A stretch of DNA of 64,000 nucleotides. It comes from Macropodus opercularis. Its lineage: Eukaryota > Chordata > Actinopteri > Anabantiformes > Osphronemidae. Below are positions 48,942 to 63,919 of the stretch, piece after piece. The notes under the pieces are model-generated. The model saw nothing but the letters and a program-made list of their open reading frames with translations, made no database searches and was not told the DNA's origin. The stretch lies in NCBI GenBank assembly GCA_030770545.1, contig CM061109.1, positions 4,960,001 through 5,024,000 of the forward strand. The letters run 5' to 3'. A program made the translations under genes and the position numbers. Positions within the stretch are counted from its first letter, which is position 1, and each line of letters opens with the position of its first letter.

Positions 48942-51900
48942 CTCCTGTAATCTGTCAATACCCAAAGCATCTATTCTATACATTTGCACTTTCAGTCCAA
49001 AACCTGTTAACTAATGATCAGTAGCCTGAGCATCACAGAGAGGAGACTTGTTGGCTCTCGCCTCAACATTGAGTTTATGTTACAAGTTCACAGGTTCATC
49101 GTAAAATACTGTGATGTAATTTCAGTTTGTTTGTGATATAAAAGATGGTTCATAACACTGTACTCACTGTGAACGGAGCATCCGCTGTCCGCCTCCTGTT
49201 CCGAACATCAGGCGGGAATCCAGTCCTCCTTTTTCTGTTTAGAGGAACCTTTCCCTTGTGTCGACTGTAACCCTCAGTCTGGACTCAGGCGTCAGTCGGC
49301 AGACTGTCCGTCCAACTTCTGACACCAAGATGTCGTGGAAAAACCTTCTTCAAATGCTGGAACATACTGAGAAAACTAGAGGAGCATGTTGGTGTAATGA
49401 ACCAGCTCAACGTTTAGTACGTGCTGGCATGAGGAAGACATCCTACAGCGAACCACTGTCTTCTGATGGATGTTAACACCAGAGCTTCTTATATATTGTA
49501 ACACAATGGTTTAGCCACCCCTCGCATGTTACCTGCTGTCTAAACGCATGTTCCATTTGGCCAACACACCAACCTGGTAAAGCTTCTAACTTCCCCATTT
49601 TGTTCCCTGTGGTTGTGTAGATTCACTTGGGCCGGTGCTTAAACTTTCAATGGGCTTATCATTCACACAGGGGTTTTCACTCACACTGATCTTCCCATCT
49701 CATCGTATGGTTGGATCTTATCACTCATACTCTAACTTTGGGTGACTCTCTTCAGCCAGGTAGTTTGTATGACACATTCGTTCCGAGCAACGTACCCTGT
49801 AGTGTGCTTATCAGCAATGCACACGGGACACTGAAGGAGTCATCGCAAAGCTTATGATGTTATTATATCAGTCATACGCCCATTTTATTGAGATGGGACA
49901 TCCCTAGATGTATGAATGCTCTAAAACATAAAATCAACTCAAATAAAACTAAATACAAGCTAGGTTTACCACAAAGTGACACAAATGAAGACAAAAAAAA
50001 TCTGCTTTAAAACATAGGCCACAATGTTGCTGAACTTTTTCTTACACATGTGGTCGATTCTCTCTAAACCCATTAATGACTTACACAACGTAAGACTTCA
50101 GTATTTGTAATATCCTACATGTAACTTCACTGTAACATTCACTGACCACTAAAGAAATTACAGAACGCGTCAGGTGACTAAACCATTTCACAGAGCTACA
50201 CACACATTCTTCACCTACACATAGTTGCTTCAGAACACTGGACTCACTCTGAATGGAGCGTCCGCTGTCTGCCTCCTGTCCCGGATGTCAGGCGGGAATC
50301 CAGTCCTGTTTCTGTGGAGCAGGTGGAACTTTTCCCTGGTGTCGGCTGTAACCATTAGTCTGGACTCAGGCGCCGGTCAGCAGACTGTCCATCACACTTT
50401 TATACTACAAAATAAAACCAATATAAATCAAATTAATCAAAATACAAGCTAGGTTTAACACAAAGGTACATGTAAGTAGACACAGAAGTTTTAAAGCTAT
50501 GCCCAAATCAATGCTTTGCCCCAACCTACAGGGAACTCCTGTAATCTGTCAATACCCAAAGCATCTATTCTATACATTTGCACTTTCAGTCCAAAACCTG
50601 TTAACTAATGATCAGTAGCCTGAGCATCACAGAGAGGAGACTTGTTGGCTCTCGCCTCAACATTGAGTTTATGTTACAAGTTCAGAGGTTCATCGTAAAA
50701 TACTGTGATGTAATTTCAGTTTGTTTGTGATATAAAAGATGGTTCATAACACTGTACTCACTGTGAACGGAGCATCCGCTGTCCGCCTCCTGTTCCGAAC
50801 ATCAGGCGGGAATCCAGTCCTCCTTTTTCTGTTTAGAGGAACCTTTCCCTTGTGTCGACTGTAACCCTCAGTCTGGACTCAGGCGTCAGTCGGCAGACTG
50901 TCCGTCCAACTTCTGACACCAAGATGTCGTGGAAAAACCTTCTTCAAATGCTGGAACATACTGAGAAAACTAGAGGAGCATGTTGGTGTAATGAACCAGC
51001 TCAATGTTTAGTACGTGCTGGCATGAGGAAGACATCCTACAGCGAACCACTGTCTTCTGATGGATGTTAACACCAGAGCTTCTTATATATTGTAACACAA
51101 TGGTTTAGCCACCCCTCGCATGTTACCTGCTGTCTAAACGCATGTTCCATTTGGCCAACACACCAACCTGGTAAAGCTTCTAACTTCCCCATTTTGTTCC
51201 CTGTGGTTGTGTAGATTCACTTGGGCCGGTGCTTAAACTTTCAATGGGCTTATCATTCACACAGGGGTTTTCACTCACACTGATCTTCCCATCTCATCGT
51301 ATGGTTGGATCTTATCAAACATACTCTAACTTTGGGTGACTCTCTTCAGCCAGGTAGTTTGTATGACACATTCGTTCCGAGCAACGTACCCTGTAGTGTG
51401 CTTATCAGCAATGCACACGGGACACTGAAGGAGTCATCGCAAAGCTTATGATGTTATTATATCAGTCATACGCCCATTTTATTCAGATGGGACATCCCTA
51501 GATGTATGAATGCTCTAAAACATAAAATCAACCCAAATAAAACTAAATACAAGCTAGGTTTACCACAAAGTGACACAAATGAAGACAAAAAAAATCTGCT
51601 TTAAAACATAGGCCACAATGTTGCTGAACTTTTTCTTACACATGTGGTCGATTCTCTTTAAACCCATTAATAACTTACACAACGTAAGACTTCAGTATTT
51701 GTAATATCCTACATGTAACTTCACTGTAACATTCACTGACCACTAAAGAAATTACAGAACGCGTCAGGTGACTAAACCATTTCACAGAGCTACACACACA
51801 TTCTTCACCTACACATAGTTGCTTCAGAACACTGGACTCACTCTGAATGGAGCGTCCGCTGTCTGCCTCCTGTCCCGGATGTCAGGCGGGAATCCAGTCC

Positions 51901-53723
51901 TGTTTCTGTGGAGCAGGTGGAACTTTTCCCTGGTGTCGGCTGTAACCATCAGTCTGGACTCAGGCGCCGGTCAGCAGACTGTCCATCACACTTTTATACT
52001 ACAAAATAAAACCAATATAAATCAAATTAATCAAAATACAAGCTAGGTTTAACACAAAGGTACATGTAAGTAGACACAGAAGTTTTAAAGCTATGCCCAA
52101 ATCAATGCTTTGCCCCAACCTACTGGGAACTCCTGTAATCTGTCAATACCCAAAGCATCTATTCTATACATTTGCACTTTCAGTCCAAAACCTGTTAACT
52201 AATGATCAGTAGCCTGAGCATCACAGAGAGGAGACTTGTTGGCTCTCGCCTCAACATTGAGTTTATGTTACAAGTTCACAGGTTCATCGTAAAATACTGT
52301 GATGTAATTTCAGTTTGTTTGTGATATAAAAGATGGTTCATAACACTGTACTCACTGTGAACGGAGCATCCGCTGTCCGCCTCCTGTTCCGAACATCAGG
52401 CGGGAATCCAGTCCTCCTTTTTCTGTTTAGAGGAACCTTTCCCTTGTGTCGACTGTAACCCTCAGTCTGGACTCAGGCGTCAGTCGGCAGACTGTCCGTC
52501 CAACTTCTGACACCAAGATGTCGTGGAAAAACCTTCTTCAAATGCTGGAACATACTGAGAAAACTAGAGGAGCATGTTGGTGTAATGAACCAGCTCAACG
52601 TTTAGTACGTGCTGGCATGAGGAAGACATCCTACAGCGAACCACTGTCTTCTGATGGATGTTAACACCAGAGCTTCTTATATATTGTAACACAATGGTTT
52701 AGCCACCCCTCGCATGCTACCTGCTGTCTAAACGCATGTTTCATTTGGCCAACAGACCAACCTGGTAAAACTTCTAACTTCCCCATTTTGTTCCCTGTGG
52801 TTGTGTAGATTCACTTGGGCCGGTGCTTAAACTTTCAATGGGCTTATCATTCACACAGGGGTTTTCACTCACACTGATCTTCCCATCTCATCGTATGGTT
52901 GGATCTTATCACACATACTCTAACTTTGGGTGACTCTCTTCAGCCAGGTAGTTTGTATGACACATTCGTTCCGAGCAACGTACCCTGTAGTGTGCTTATC
53001 AGCAATGCACACGGGACACTGAAGGAGTCATCGCAAAGCTTATGATGTTATTATATCAGTCATACGCCCATTTTATTCAGATGGGACATCCCTAGATGTA
53101 TGAATGCTCAAAAACATAAAATCAACTCAAATAAAACTAAATACAAGCTAGGTTTACCACAAAGTGACACAAATGAAGACAAAAAAAATCTGCTTTAAAA
53201 CATAGGCCACAATGTTGCTGAACTTTTTCTTACACATGTGGTCGATTCTCTCTAAACCCATTAATGACTTACACAACGTAAGACTTCAGTATTTGTAATA
53301 TCCTACATGTAACTTCACTGTAACATTCACTGACCACTAAAGAAATTACAGAACGCGTCAGGTGACTAAACCATTTCACAGAGCTACACACACATTCTTC
53401 ACCTACACATAGTTGCTTCAGAACACTGGACTCACTCTGAATGGAGCGTCCGCTGTCTGCCTCCTGTCCCGGATGTCAGGCGGGAATCCAGTCCTGTTTC
53501 TGTGGAGCAGGTGGAACTTTTCCCTGGTGTCGGCTGTAACCATCAGTCTGGACTCAGGTGCCGGTCAGCAGACTGTCCATCACACTTTTATACTACAAAA
53601 TAAAACCAATATAAATCAAATTAATCAAAATACAAGCTAGGTTTAACACAAAGGTACATGTAAGTAGACACAGAAGTTTTAAAGCTATGCCCAAATCAAT
53701 GCTTTGCCCCAACCTACAGGGAA
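48942..53723 (+). repeat. Three-unit higher-order block, second copy (approximate limits)
   Basis: Carries the same private variants as the block before it: near 49723, 49889, 51004, 51665, 52766, 53107 and 53557. Sharing ends before about 53870, where 'ttcagagg' replaces the 'ttcacagg' of 49088. This is adjacent tandem duplication of three units. Confidence 0.75.
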
Positions 53724-56700
53724 CTCCTGTAATCTGTCAATACCCAAAGCATCTATTCTATACATTTGCACTTTCAGTCCAAAACCTGTTAACTAATGAT
53801 CAGTAGCCTGAGCATCACAGAGAGGAGACTTGTTGGCTCTCGCCTCAACATTGAGTTTATGTTACAAGTTCAGAGGTTCATCGTAAAATACTGTGATGTA
53901 ATTTCAGTTTGTATGTGATATAAAAGATGGTTCATAACACTGTACTCACTGTGAACGGAGCATCCGCTGTCCGCCTCCTGTTCCGAACATCAGGCGGGAA
54001 TCCAGTCCTCCTTTTTCTGTTTAGAGGAACCTTTCCCTTGTGTCGACTGTAACCCTCAGTCTGGACTCAGGCGTCAGTCGGCAGACTGTCCGTCCAACTT
54101 CTGACACCAAGATGTCGTGGAAAAACCTTCTTCAAATGCTGGAACATACTGAGAAAACTAGAGGAGCATGTTGGTGTAATGAACCAGCTCAACGTTTAGT
54201 ACGTGCTGGCATGAGGAAGACATCCTACAGCGAACCACTGTCTTCTGATGGATGTTAACACCAGAGCTTCTTATATATTGTAACACAATGGTTTAGCCAC
54301 CCCTCGCATGTTACCTGCTGTCTAAACGCATGTTCCATTTGGCCAACACACCAACCTGGTAAAGCTTCTAACTTCCCCATTTTGTTCCCTGTGGTTGTGT
54401 AGATTCACTTGGGCCGGTGCTTAAACTTTCAATGGGCTTATCATTCACACAGGGGTTTTCACTCACACTGATCTTCCCATCTCATCGTATGGTTGGATCT
54501 TATCACTCATACTCTAACTTTGGGTGACTCTCTTCAGCCAGGTAGTTTGTATGACACATTCGTTCCGAGCAACGTACCCTGTAGTGTGCTTATCAGCAAT
54601 GCACACGGGACACTGAAGGAGTCATCGCAAAGCTTATGATGTTATTATATCAGTCATACGCCCATTTTATTCAGATGGGACATCCCTAGATGTATGAATG
54701 CTCTAAAACATAAAATCAACCCAAATAAAACTAAATACAAGCTAGGTTTACCACAAAGTGACACAAATGAAGACAAAAAAAATCTGCTTTAAAACATAGG
54801 CCACAATGTTGCTGAACTTTTTCTTACACATGTGGTCGATTCTCTCTAAACCCATTAATGACTTACACAACGTAAGACTTCAGTATTTGTAATATCCTAC
54901 ATGTAACTTCACTGTAACATTCACTGACCACTAAAGAAATTACAGAACGCGTCAGGTGACTAAACCATTTCACAGAGCTACACACATATTCTTCACCTAC
55001 ACATAGTTGCTTCAGAACACTGGACTCACTCTGAATGGAGCGTCCGCTGTCTGCCTCCTGTCCCGGATGTCAGGCGGGAATCCAGTCCTGTTTCTGTGGA
55101 GCAGGTGGAACTTTTCCCTGGTGTCGGCTGTAACCATTAGTCTGGACTCAGGCGCCGGTCAGCAGACTGTCCATCACACTTTTATACTACAAAATAAAAC
55201 CAATATAAATCAAATTAATCAAAATACAAGCTAGGTTTAACACAAAGGTACATGTAAGTAGACACAGAAGTTTTAAAGCTATGCCCAAATCAATGCTTTG
55301 CCCCAACCTACAGGGAACTACTGTAATCTGTCAATACCCAAAGCATCTATTCTATACATTTGCACTTTCAGTCCAAAACCTGTTAACTAATGATCAGTAG
55401 CCTGAGCATCACAGAGAGGAGACTTGTTGGCTCTCGCCTCAACAATGAGTTTATGTTACAAGTTCAGAGGTTCATCGTAAAATACTGTGATGTAATTTCA
55501 GTTTGTATGTGATATAAAAGATGGTTCATAACACTGTACTCACTGTGAACGGAGCATCCGCTGTCCGCCTCCTGTTCCGAACATCAGGCGGGAATCCAGT
55601 CCTCCTTTTTCTGTTTAGAGGAACCTTTCCCTTGTGTCGACTGTAACCCTCAGTCTGGACTCAGGCGTCAGTCGGCAGACTGTCCGTCCAACTTCTGACA
55701 CCAAGATGTCGTGGAAAAACTTTCTTCAAATGCTGGAACATACTGAGAAAACTAGAGGAGCATGTTGGTGTAATGAACCAGCTCAACGTTTAGTACGTGC
55801 TGGCATGAGGAAGACATCCTACAGCGAACCACTGTCTTCTGATGGATGTTAACACCAGAGCTTCTTATATATTGTAACACAATGGTTTAGCCACCCCTCG
55901 CATGCTACCTGCTGTCTAAACGCATGTTCCATTTGGCCAACAGACCAACCTGGTAAAGCTTCTAACTTCCCCATTTTGTTCCCTGTGGTTGTGTAGATTC
56001 ACTTGGGCCGGTGCTTAAACTTTCAATGGGCTTATCATTCACACAGGGGTTTTCACTCACACTGATCTTCCCATCTCATCGTATGGTTGGATCTTATCAA
56101 ACATACTCTAACTTTGGGTGACTCTCTTCAGCCAGGTAGTTTGTATGACACATTCGTTCCGAGCAACGTACCCTGTAGTGTGCTTATCAGCAATGCACAC
56201 GGGACACTGAAGGAGTCATCGCAAAGCTTATGATGTTATTATATCAGTCATACGCCCATTTTATTCAGATGGGACATCCCTAGATGTATGAATGCTCTAA
56301 AACATAAAATCAACTCAAATAAAACTAAATACAAGCTAGGTTTACCACAAAGTCACACAAATGAAGACAAAAAAAATCTGCTTTAAAACATAGGCCACAA
56401 TGTTGCTGAACTTTTTCTTACACATGTGGTCGATTCTCTTTAAACCCATTAATGACTTACACAACGTAAGACTTCAGTATTTGTAATATCCTACATGTAA
56501 CTTCACTGTAACATTCACTGACCACTAAAGAAATTACAGAACGCGTCAGGTGACTAAACCATTTCACAGAGCTACACACACATTCTTCACCTACACATAG
56601 TTGCTTCAGAACACTGGACTCACTCTGAATGGAGCGTCCGCTGTCTGCCTCCTGTCCCGGATGTCAGGCGGGAATCCAGTCCTGTTTCTGTGGAGCAGGT

Positions 56701-59700
56701 GGAACTTTTCCCTGGTGTCGGCTGTAACCATTAGTCTGGACTCAGGCGCCGGTCAGCAGACTGTCCATCACACTTTTATACTACAAAATAAAACCAATAT
56801 AAATCAAATTAATCAAAATACAAGCTAGGTTTAACACAAAGGTACATGTAAGTAGACACAGAAGTTTTAAAGCTATGCCCAAATCAATGCTTTGCCCCAA
56901 CCTACAGGGAACTACTGTAATCTGTCAATACCCAAAGCATCTATTCTATACATTTGCACTTTCAGTCCAAAACCTGTTAACTAATGATCAGTAGCCTGAG
57001 CATCACAGAGAGGAGACTTGTTGGCTCTCGCCTCAACAATGAGTTTACGTTACAAGTTCAGAGGTTCATCGTAAAATACTGTGATGTAATTTCACTTTGT
57101 ATGTGATATAAAAGATGGTTCATAACACTGTACTCACTGTGAACGGAGCATCCGCTGTCCGCCTCCTGTTCCGAACATCAGGCGGGAATCCAGTCCTCCT
57201 TTTTCTGTTTAGAGGAACCTTTCCCTTGTGTCGACTGTAACCCTCAGTCTGGACTCAGGCGTCAGTCGGCAGACTGTCCGTCCAACTTCTGACACCAAGA
57301 TGTCGTGGAAAAACCTTCTTCAAATGCTGGAACATACTGAGAAAACTAGAGGAGCATGTTGGTGTAATGAACTAGCTCAACGTTTAGTACGTGCTGGCAT
57401 GAGGAAGACATCCTACAGCGAACCACTGTCTTCTGATGGTTGTTAACACCAGAGCTTCTTATATATTGTAACACAATGGTTTAGCCACCCCTCGCATGCT
57501 ACCTGCTGTCTAAACGCATGTTCCATTTGGCCAACACACCAACCTGGTAAAGCTTCTAACTTCCCCATTTTGTTCCCTGTGGTTGTGTAGATTCACTTGG
57601 GCCGGTGCTTAAACTTTCAATGGGCTTATCATTCACACAGGGGTTTTCACTCACACTGATCTTCCCATCTCATCGTATGGTTGGATCTTATCACACATAC
57701 TCTAACTTTGGGTGACTCTCTTCAGCCAGGTAGTTTGTATGACACATTGGTTCCGAGCAACGTACCCTGTAGTGTGCTTATCAGCAATGCACACGGGACA
57801 CTGAAGGAGTCATCGCAAAGCTTATGATGTTATTATATCAGTCATACGCCCATTTTATTCAGATGGGACATCCCTAGATGTATGAATGCTCTAAAACATA
57901 AAATCAACTCAAATAAAACTAAATACAAGCTAGGTTTACCACAAAGTGACACAAATGAAGACAAAAAAAATCTGCTTTAAAACATAGGCCACAATGTTGC
58001 TGAACTTTTTCTTACACATGTGGTCGATTCTCTTTAAACCCATTAATGACTTACACAAGGTAAGACTTCAGTATTTGTAATATCCTACATGTAACTTCAC
58101 TGTAACATTCACTGACCACTAAAGAAATTACAGAACGCGTCAGGTGACTAAACCATTTCACAGAGCTACACACACATTCTTCACCTACACATAGTTGCTT
58201 CAGAACACTGGACTCACTCTGAATGGAGCGTCCGCTGTCTGCCTCCTGTCCCGGATGTCAGGCGGGAATCCAGTCCTGTTTCTGTGGAGCAGGTGGAACT
58301 TTTCCCTGGTGTCGGCTGTAACCATCAGTCTGGACTCAGGCGCCGGTCAGCAGACTGTCCATCACACTTTTATACTACAAAATAAAACCAAAATAAATCA
58401 AATTAATCAAAATACAAGCTAGGTTTAACACAAAGGTACATGTAAGTAGACACAGAAGTTTTAAAGCTATGCCCAAATCAATGCTTTGCCCCAACCTACA
58501 GGGAACTACTGTAATCTGTCAATACCCAAAGCATCTATTCTATACATTTGCACTTTCAGTCCAAAACCTGTTAACTAATGATCAGTAGCCTGAGCATCAC
58601 AGAGAGGAGACTTGTTGGCTCTCGCCTCAACAATGAGTTTATGTTACAAGTTCAGAGGTTCATCGTAAAATACTGTGATGTAATTTCAGTTTGTATGTGA
58701 TATAAAAGATGGTTCATAACACTGTACTCACTGTGAACGGAGCATCCGCTGTCCGCCTCCTGTTCCGAACATCAGGCGGGAATCCAGTCCTCCTTTTTCT
58801 GTTTAGAGGAACCTTTCCCTTGTGTCGACTGTAACCCTCAGTCTGGACTCAGGCGTCAGTCGGCAGACTGTCCGTCCAACTTCTGACACCAAGATGTCGT
58901 GGAAAAACCTTCTTCAAATGCTGGAACATACTGAGAAAACTAGAGGAGCATGTTGGTGTAATGAACCAGCTCAACGTTTAGTACGTGCTGGCATGAGGAA
59001 GACATCCTACAGCGAACCACTGTCTTCTGATGGATGTTAACACCAGAGCTTCTTATATATTGTAACACAATGGTTTAGCCACCCCTCGCATGCTACCTGC
59101 TGTCTAAACGCATGTTCCATTTGGCCAACAGACCAACCTGGTAAAGCTTCTAACTTCCCCATTTTGTTCCCTGTGGTTGTGTAGATTCACTTGGGCCGGT
59201 GCTTAAACTTTCAATGGGCTTATCATTCACACAGGGGTTTTCACTCACACTGATCTTCCCATCTCATCGTATGGTTGGATCTTATCAAACATACTCTAAC
59301 TTTGGGTGACTCTCTTCAGCCAGGTAGTTTGTATGACACATTCGTTCCGAGCAACGTACCCTGTAGTGTGCTTATCAGCAATGCACACGGGACACTGAAG
59401 GAGTCATCGCAAAGCTTATGATGTTATTATATCAGTCATACGCCCATTTTATTCAGATGGGACATCCCTAGATGTATGAATGCTCTAAAACATAAAATCA
59501 ACTCAAATAAAACTAAATACAAGCTAGGTTTACCACAAAGTCACACAAATGAAGACAAAAAAAATCTGCTTTAAAACATAGGCCACAATGTTGCTGAACT
59601 TTTTCTTACACATGTGGTCGATTCTCTTTAAACCCATTAATGACTTACACAACGTAAGACTTCAGTATTTGTAATATCCTACATGTAACTTCACTGTAAC

Positions 59701-62700
59701 ATTCACTGACCACTAAAGAAATTACAGAACGCGTCAGGTGACTAAACCATTTCACAGAGCTACACACACATTCTTCACCTACACATAGTTGCTTCAGAAC
59801 ACTGGACTCACTCTGAATGGAGCGTCCGCTGTCTGCCTCCTGTCCCGGATGTCAGGCGGGAATCCAGTCCTGTTTCTGTGGAGCAGGTGGAACTTTTCCC
59901 TGGTGTCGGCTGTAACCATCAGTCTGGACTCAGGCGCCGGTCAGCAGACTGTCCATCACACTTTTATACTACAAAATAAAACCAATATAAATCAAATTAA
60001 TCAAAATACAAGCTAGGTTTAACACAAAGGTACATGTAAGTAGACACAGAAGTTTTAAAGCTATGCCCAAATCAATGCTTTGCCCCAACCTACAGGGAAC
60101 TACTGTAATCTGTCAATACCCAAAGCATCTATTCTATACATTTGCACTTTCAGTCCAAAACCTGTTAACTAATGATCAGTAGCCTGAGCATCACAGAGAG
60201 GAGACTTGTTGGCTCTCGCCTCAACAATGAGTTTATGTTACAAGTTCAGAGGTTCATCGTAAAATACTGTGATGTAATTTCAGTTTGTTTGTGATATAAA
60301 AGATGGTTCATAACACTGTACTCACTGTGAACGGAGCATCCGCTGTCCGCCTCCTGTTCCGAACATCAGGCGGGAATCCAGTCCTCCTTTTTCTGTTTAG
60401 AGGAACCTTTCCCTTGTGTCGACTGTAACCCTCAGTCTGGACTCAGGCGTCAGTCGGCAGACTGTCCGTCCAACTTCTGACACCAAGATGTCGTGGAAAA
60501 ACCTTCTTCAAATGCTGGAACATACTGAGAAAACTAGAGGAGCATGTTGGTGTAATGAACCAGCTCAACGTTTAGTACGTGCTGGCATGAGGAAGACATC
60601 CTACAGCGGACCACTGTCTTCTGATGGATGTTAACACCAGAGCTTCTTATATATTGTAACACAATGGTTTAGCCACCCCTCGCATGCTACCTGCTGTCTA
60701 AACGCATGTTTCATTTGGCCAACAGACCAACCTGGTAAAGCTTCTAACTTCCCCATTTTGTTCCCTGTGGTTGTGTAGATTCACTTGGGCCGGTGCTTAA
60801 ACTTTCAATGGGCTTATCATTCACACAGGGGTTTTCACTCACACTGATCTTCCCATCTCATCGTATGGTTGGATCTTATCAAACATACTCTAACTTTGGG
60901 TGACTCTCTTCAGCCAGGTAGTTTGTATGACACATTCGTTCCGAGCAACGTACCCTGTAGTGTGCTTATCAGCAATGCACACGGGACACTGAAGGAGTCA
61001 TCGCAAAGCTTATGATGTTATTATATCAGTCATACGCCCATTTTATTCAGATGGGACATCCCTAGATGTATGAATGCTCTAAAACATAAAATCAACTCAA
61101 ATAAAACTAAATACAAGCTAGGTTTACCACAAAGTCACACAAATGAAGACAAAAAAAATCTGCTTTAAAACATAGGCCACAATGTTGCTGAACTTTTTCT
61201 TACACATGTGGTCGATTCTCTTTAAACCCATTAATGACTTACACAACGTAAGACTTCAGTATTTGTAATATCCTACATGTAACTTCACTGTAACATTCAC
61301 TGACCACTAAAGAAATTACAGAACGCGTGAGGTGACTAAACCATTTCACAGAGCTACACACACATTCTTCACCTACACATAGTTGCTTCAGAACACTGGA
61401 CTCACTCTGAATGGAGCGTCCGCTGTCTGCCTCCTGTCCCGGATGTCAGGCGGGAATCCAGTCCTGTTTCTGTGGAGCAGGTGGAACTTTTCCCTGGTGT
61501 CGGCTGTAACCATTAGTCTGGACTCAGGCGCCGGTCAGCAGACTGTCCATCACACTTTTATACTACAAAATAAAACCAATATAAATCAAATTAATCAAAA
61601 TACAAGCTAGGTTTAACACAAAGGTACATGTAAGTAGACACAGAAGTTTTAAAGCTATGCCCAAATCAATGCTTTGTCCCAACCTACAGGGAACTCCTGT
61701 AATCTGTCAATACCCAAAGCATCTATTCTATACATTTGCACTTTCAGTCCAAAACCTGTTAACTAATGATCAGTAGCCTGAGCATCACAGAGAGGAGACT
61801 TGTTGGCTCTCGCCTCAACAATGAGTTTATGTTACAAGTTCAGAGGTTCATCGTAAAATACTGTGATGTAATTTCAGTTTGTATGTGATATAAAAGATGG
61901 TTCATAACACTGTACTCACTGTGAACGGAGCATCCGCTGTCCGCCTCCTGTTCCGAACATCAGGCGGGAATCCAGTCCTCCTTTTTCAGTTTAGAGGAAC
62001 CTTTCCCTTGTGTCGACTGTAACCCTCAGTCTGGACTCAGGCGTCAGTAGGCAGACTGTCCGTCCAACTTCTGACACCAAGATGTCGTGGAAAAACCTTC
62101 TTCTTATGACAAATGCTGGAACATACTGAAAAAACTAGAGGAGCATGTTGGTGTAATGAACCAGCTCAACGTTTAGTACGTGCTGGCATGAGGAAGACAT
62201 CCTACAGCGAACCACTGTCTTCTGATGGATGTTAACACCAGAGCTTCTTATATATTGTAACACAATGGTTTAGCCACCCCTCGCATGCTACCTGCTGTCT
62301 AAACGCATGTTTCATTTGGCCAACAGACCAACCTGGTAAAGCTTCTAACTTCCCCATTTTGTTCCCTGTGGTTGTGTAGATTCACTTGGGCCGGTGCTTA
62401 AACTTTCAATGGGCTTATCATTCACACAGGGGTTTTCACTCACACTGATCTTCCCATCTCATCGTATGGTTGGATCTTATCAAACATACTCTAACTTTGG
62501 GTGACTCTCTTCAGCCAGGTAGTTTGTATGACACATTCGTTCCGAGCAACGTACCCTGCAGTGTGCTTATCAGCAATGCACACGGGACACTGAAGGAGTC
62601 ATCGCAAAGCTTATGATGTTATTATATCAGTCATACGCCCATTTTATTCAGATGGGACATCCCTAGATGTATGAATGCTCTAAAACATAAAATCAACTCA

Positions 62701-63658
62701 AATAAAACTAAATACAAGCTAGGTTTACCACAAAGTGACACAAATGAAGACAAAAAAAATCTGCTTTAAAACATAGGCCACAATGTTGCTGAACTTTTTC
62801 TTACACATGTGGTCGATTCTCTTTAAACCCATTAATGACTTACACATATCCTACATGTAACTTCACTGTAACATTCACTGACCACTAAAGAAATTACAGA
62901 ACGCGTCAGGTGACTAAACCATTTCACAGAGCTACACACACATTCTTCACCTACACATAGTTGCTTCAGAACACTGGACTCACTCTGAATGGAGCGTCCG
63001 CTGTCTGCCTCCTGTCCCGGATGTCAGGCGGGAATCCAGTCCTGTTTCTGTGGAGCAGGTGGAACTTTTGCCTGGTGTCGGCTGTAACCATCAGTCTGGA
63101 CTCAGGCGTCGGGCAGCAGACTGTCCATCACACTTTTATACCACAAAATAAAACCAATATAAATCAAATTAATCAAAATACAAGCTAGGTTTAACACAGT
63201 TATATGTAAGAAGACACAGAATTTTTAAAGCTATGCCCAAATCAATGCTTTGCCCCAACCTACAGGGAACTACTGTAATCTTTTAATACCCAAAGCAGTT
63301 ATTCTATACAGCTGCATTTTCAGTCTAAGTATGGGCGTTGTTGAGGTATGACGTTTAACGTTTTATTAATAAAGTAAAACAACATAGATCTTGTATCCTG
63401 ACATACGAATGAAATATTTATCTCAGCATCACTGGACACTGGACTAAACGTTTCAAGTTGGTAAAACTTCCATGCTAACATTTAGTTAAGGTTTTATTCA
63501 GTTTTCTCATTTACATAGATAAGTTGCAACAAAACCTGCACATTTCAGTCTAATCTTGTTCAGGGTGAAAGTAAACAAAAACACCTTCACATGACACAAA
63601 CAGGTAAAGTACATGAACTATGTCCTCAACTGATCAGAAAACAGAAGTGAAATGAACA

Positions 63659-63919
63659 TTTTTATCAGCTGTAGAATGTCTTACCTCTGTGTCTCTGTCT
63701 TCATGGGGAGGATCTGGTACCGTCTGGTTTAGGACCCCAGGGTCACGTGATGTCGTCAAACACAAGCTGTTCATCCTCCAGCAGCACAGATAGTGGACCT
63801 GGTTTACAACTGTTGTTGAAAGAGCATCATAAAGAGCAGCGCTGAGGAGCCGATGCTAAAGTCAGACACGCTGGGAAAAACGCTTCAGTACAGGCCGCGT
63901 ACAGGGCAGACGCTGCCCC
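63659..63919 (-). promoter_or_regulatory. Promoter/first-exon-like module 1, copy 2
   Basis: Counterpart of 21180-21440 at offset 42479, with the E-box and donor-like GT preserved. The second module of copy 2 lies beyond the window end. Confidence 0.33.

Larger units (their letters stand above)
41223..63325 (+). repeat. 1594-bp tandem array, copy 2 (14 anchored units plus truncated lead unit)
   Basis: Anchors lie at 42255, 43849, 45443, 47037, 48631, 50225, 51819, 53413, 55007, 56601, 58195, 59789, 61383 and 62961. All spacings are 1594 bp except the last (1578 bp: 7-bp insertion near 62105 plus 23-bp deletion near 62846). The lead unit has the same truncation as in copy 1. The interior differs from copy 1 by an expanded block with three-unit periodicity. 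The right end matches copy 1 except that one 7-bp-insertion unit is missing. Confidence 0.97.
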
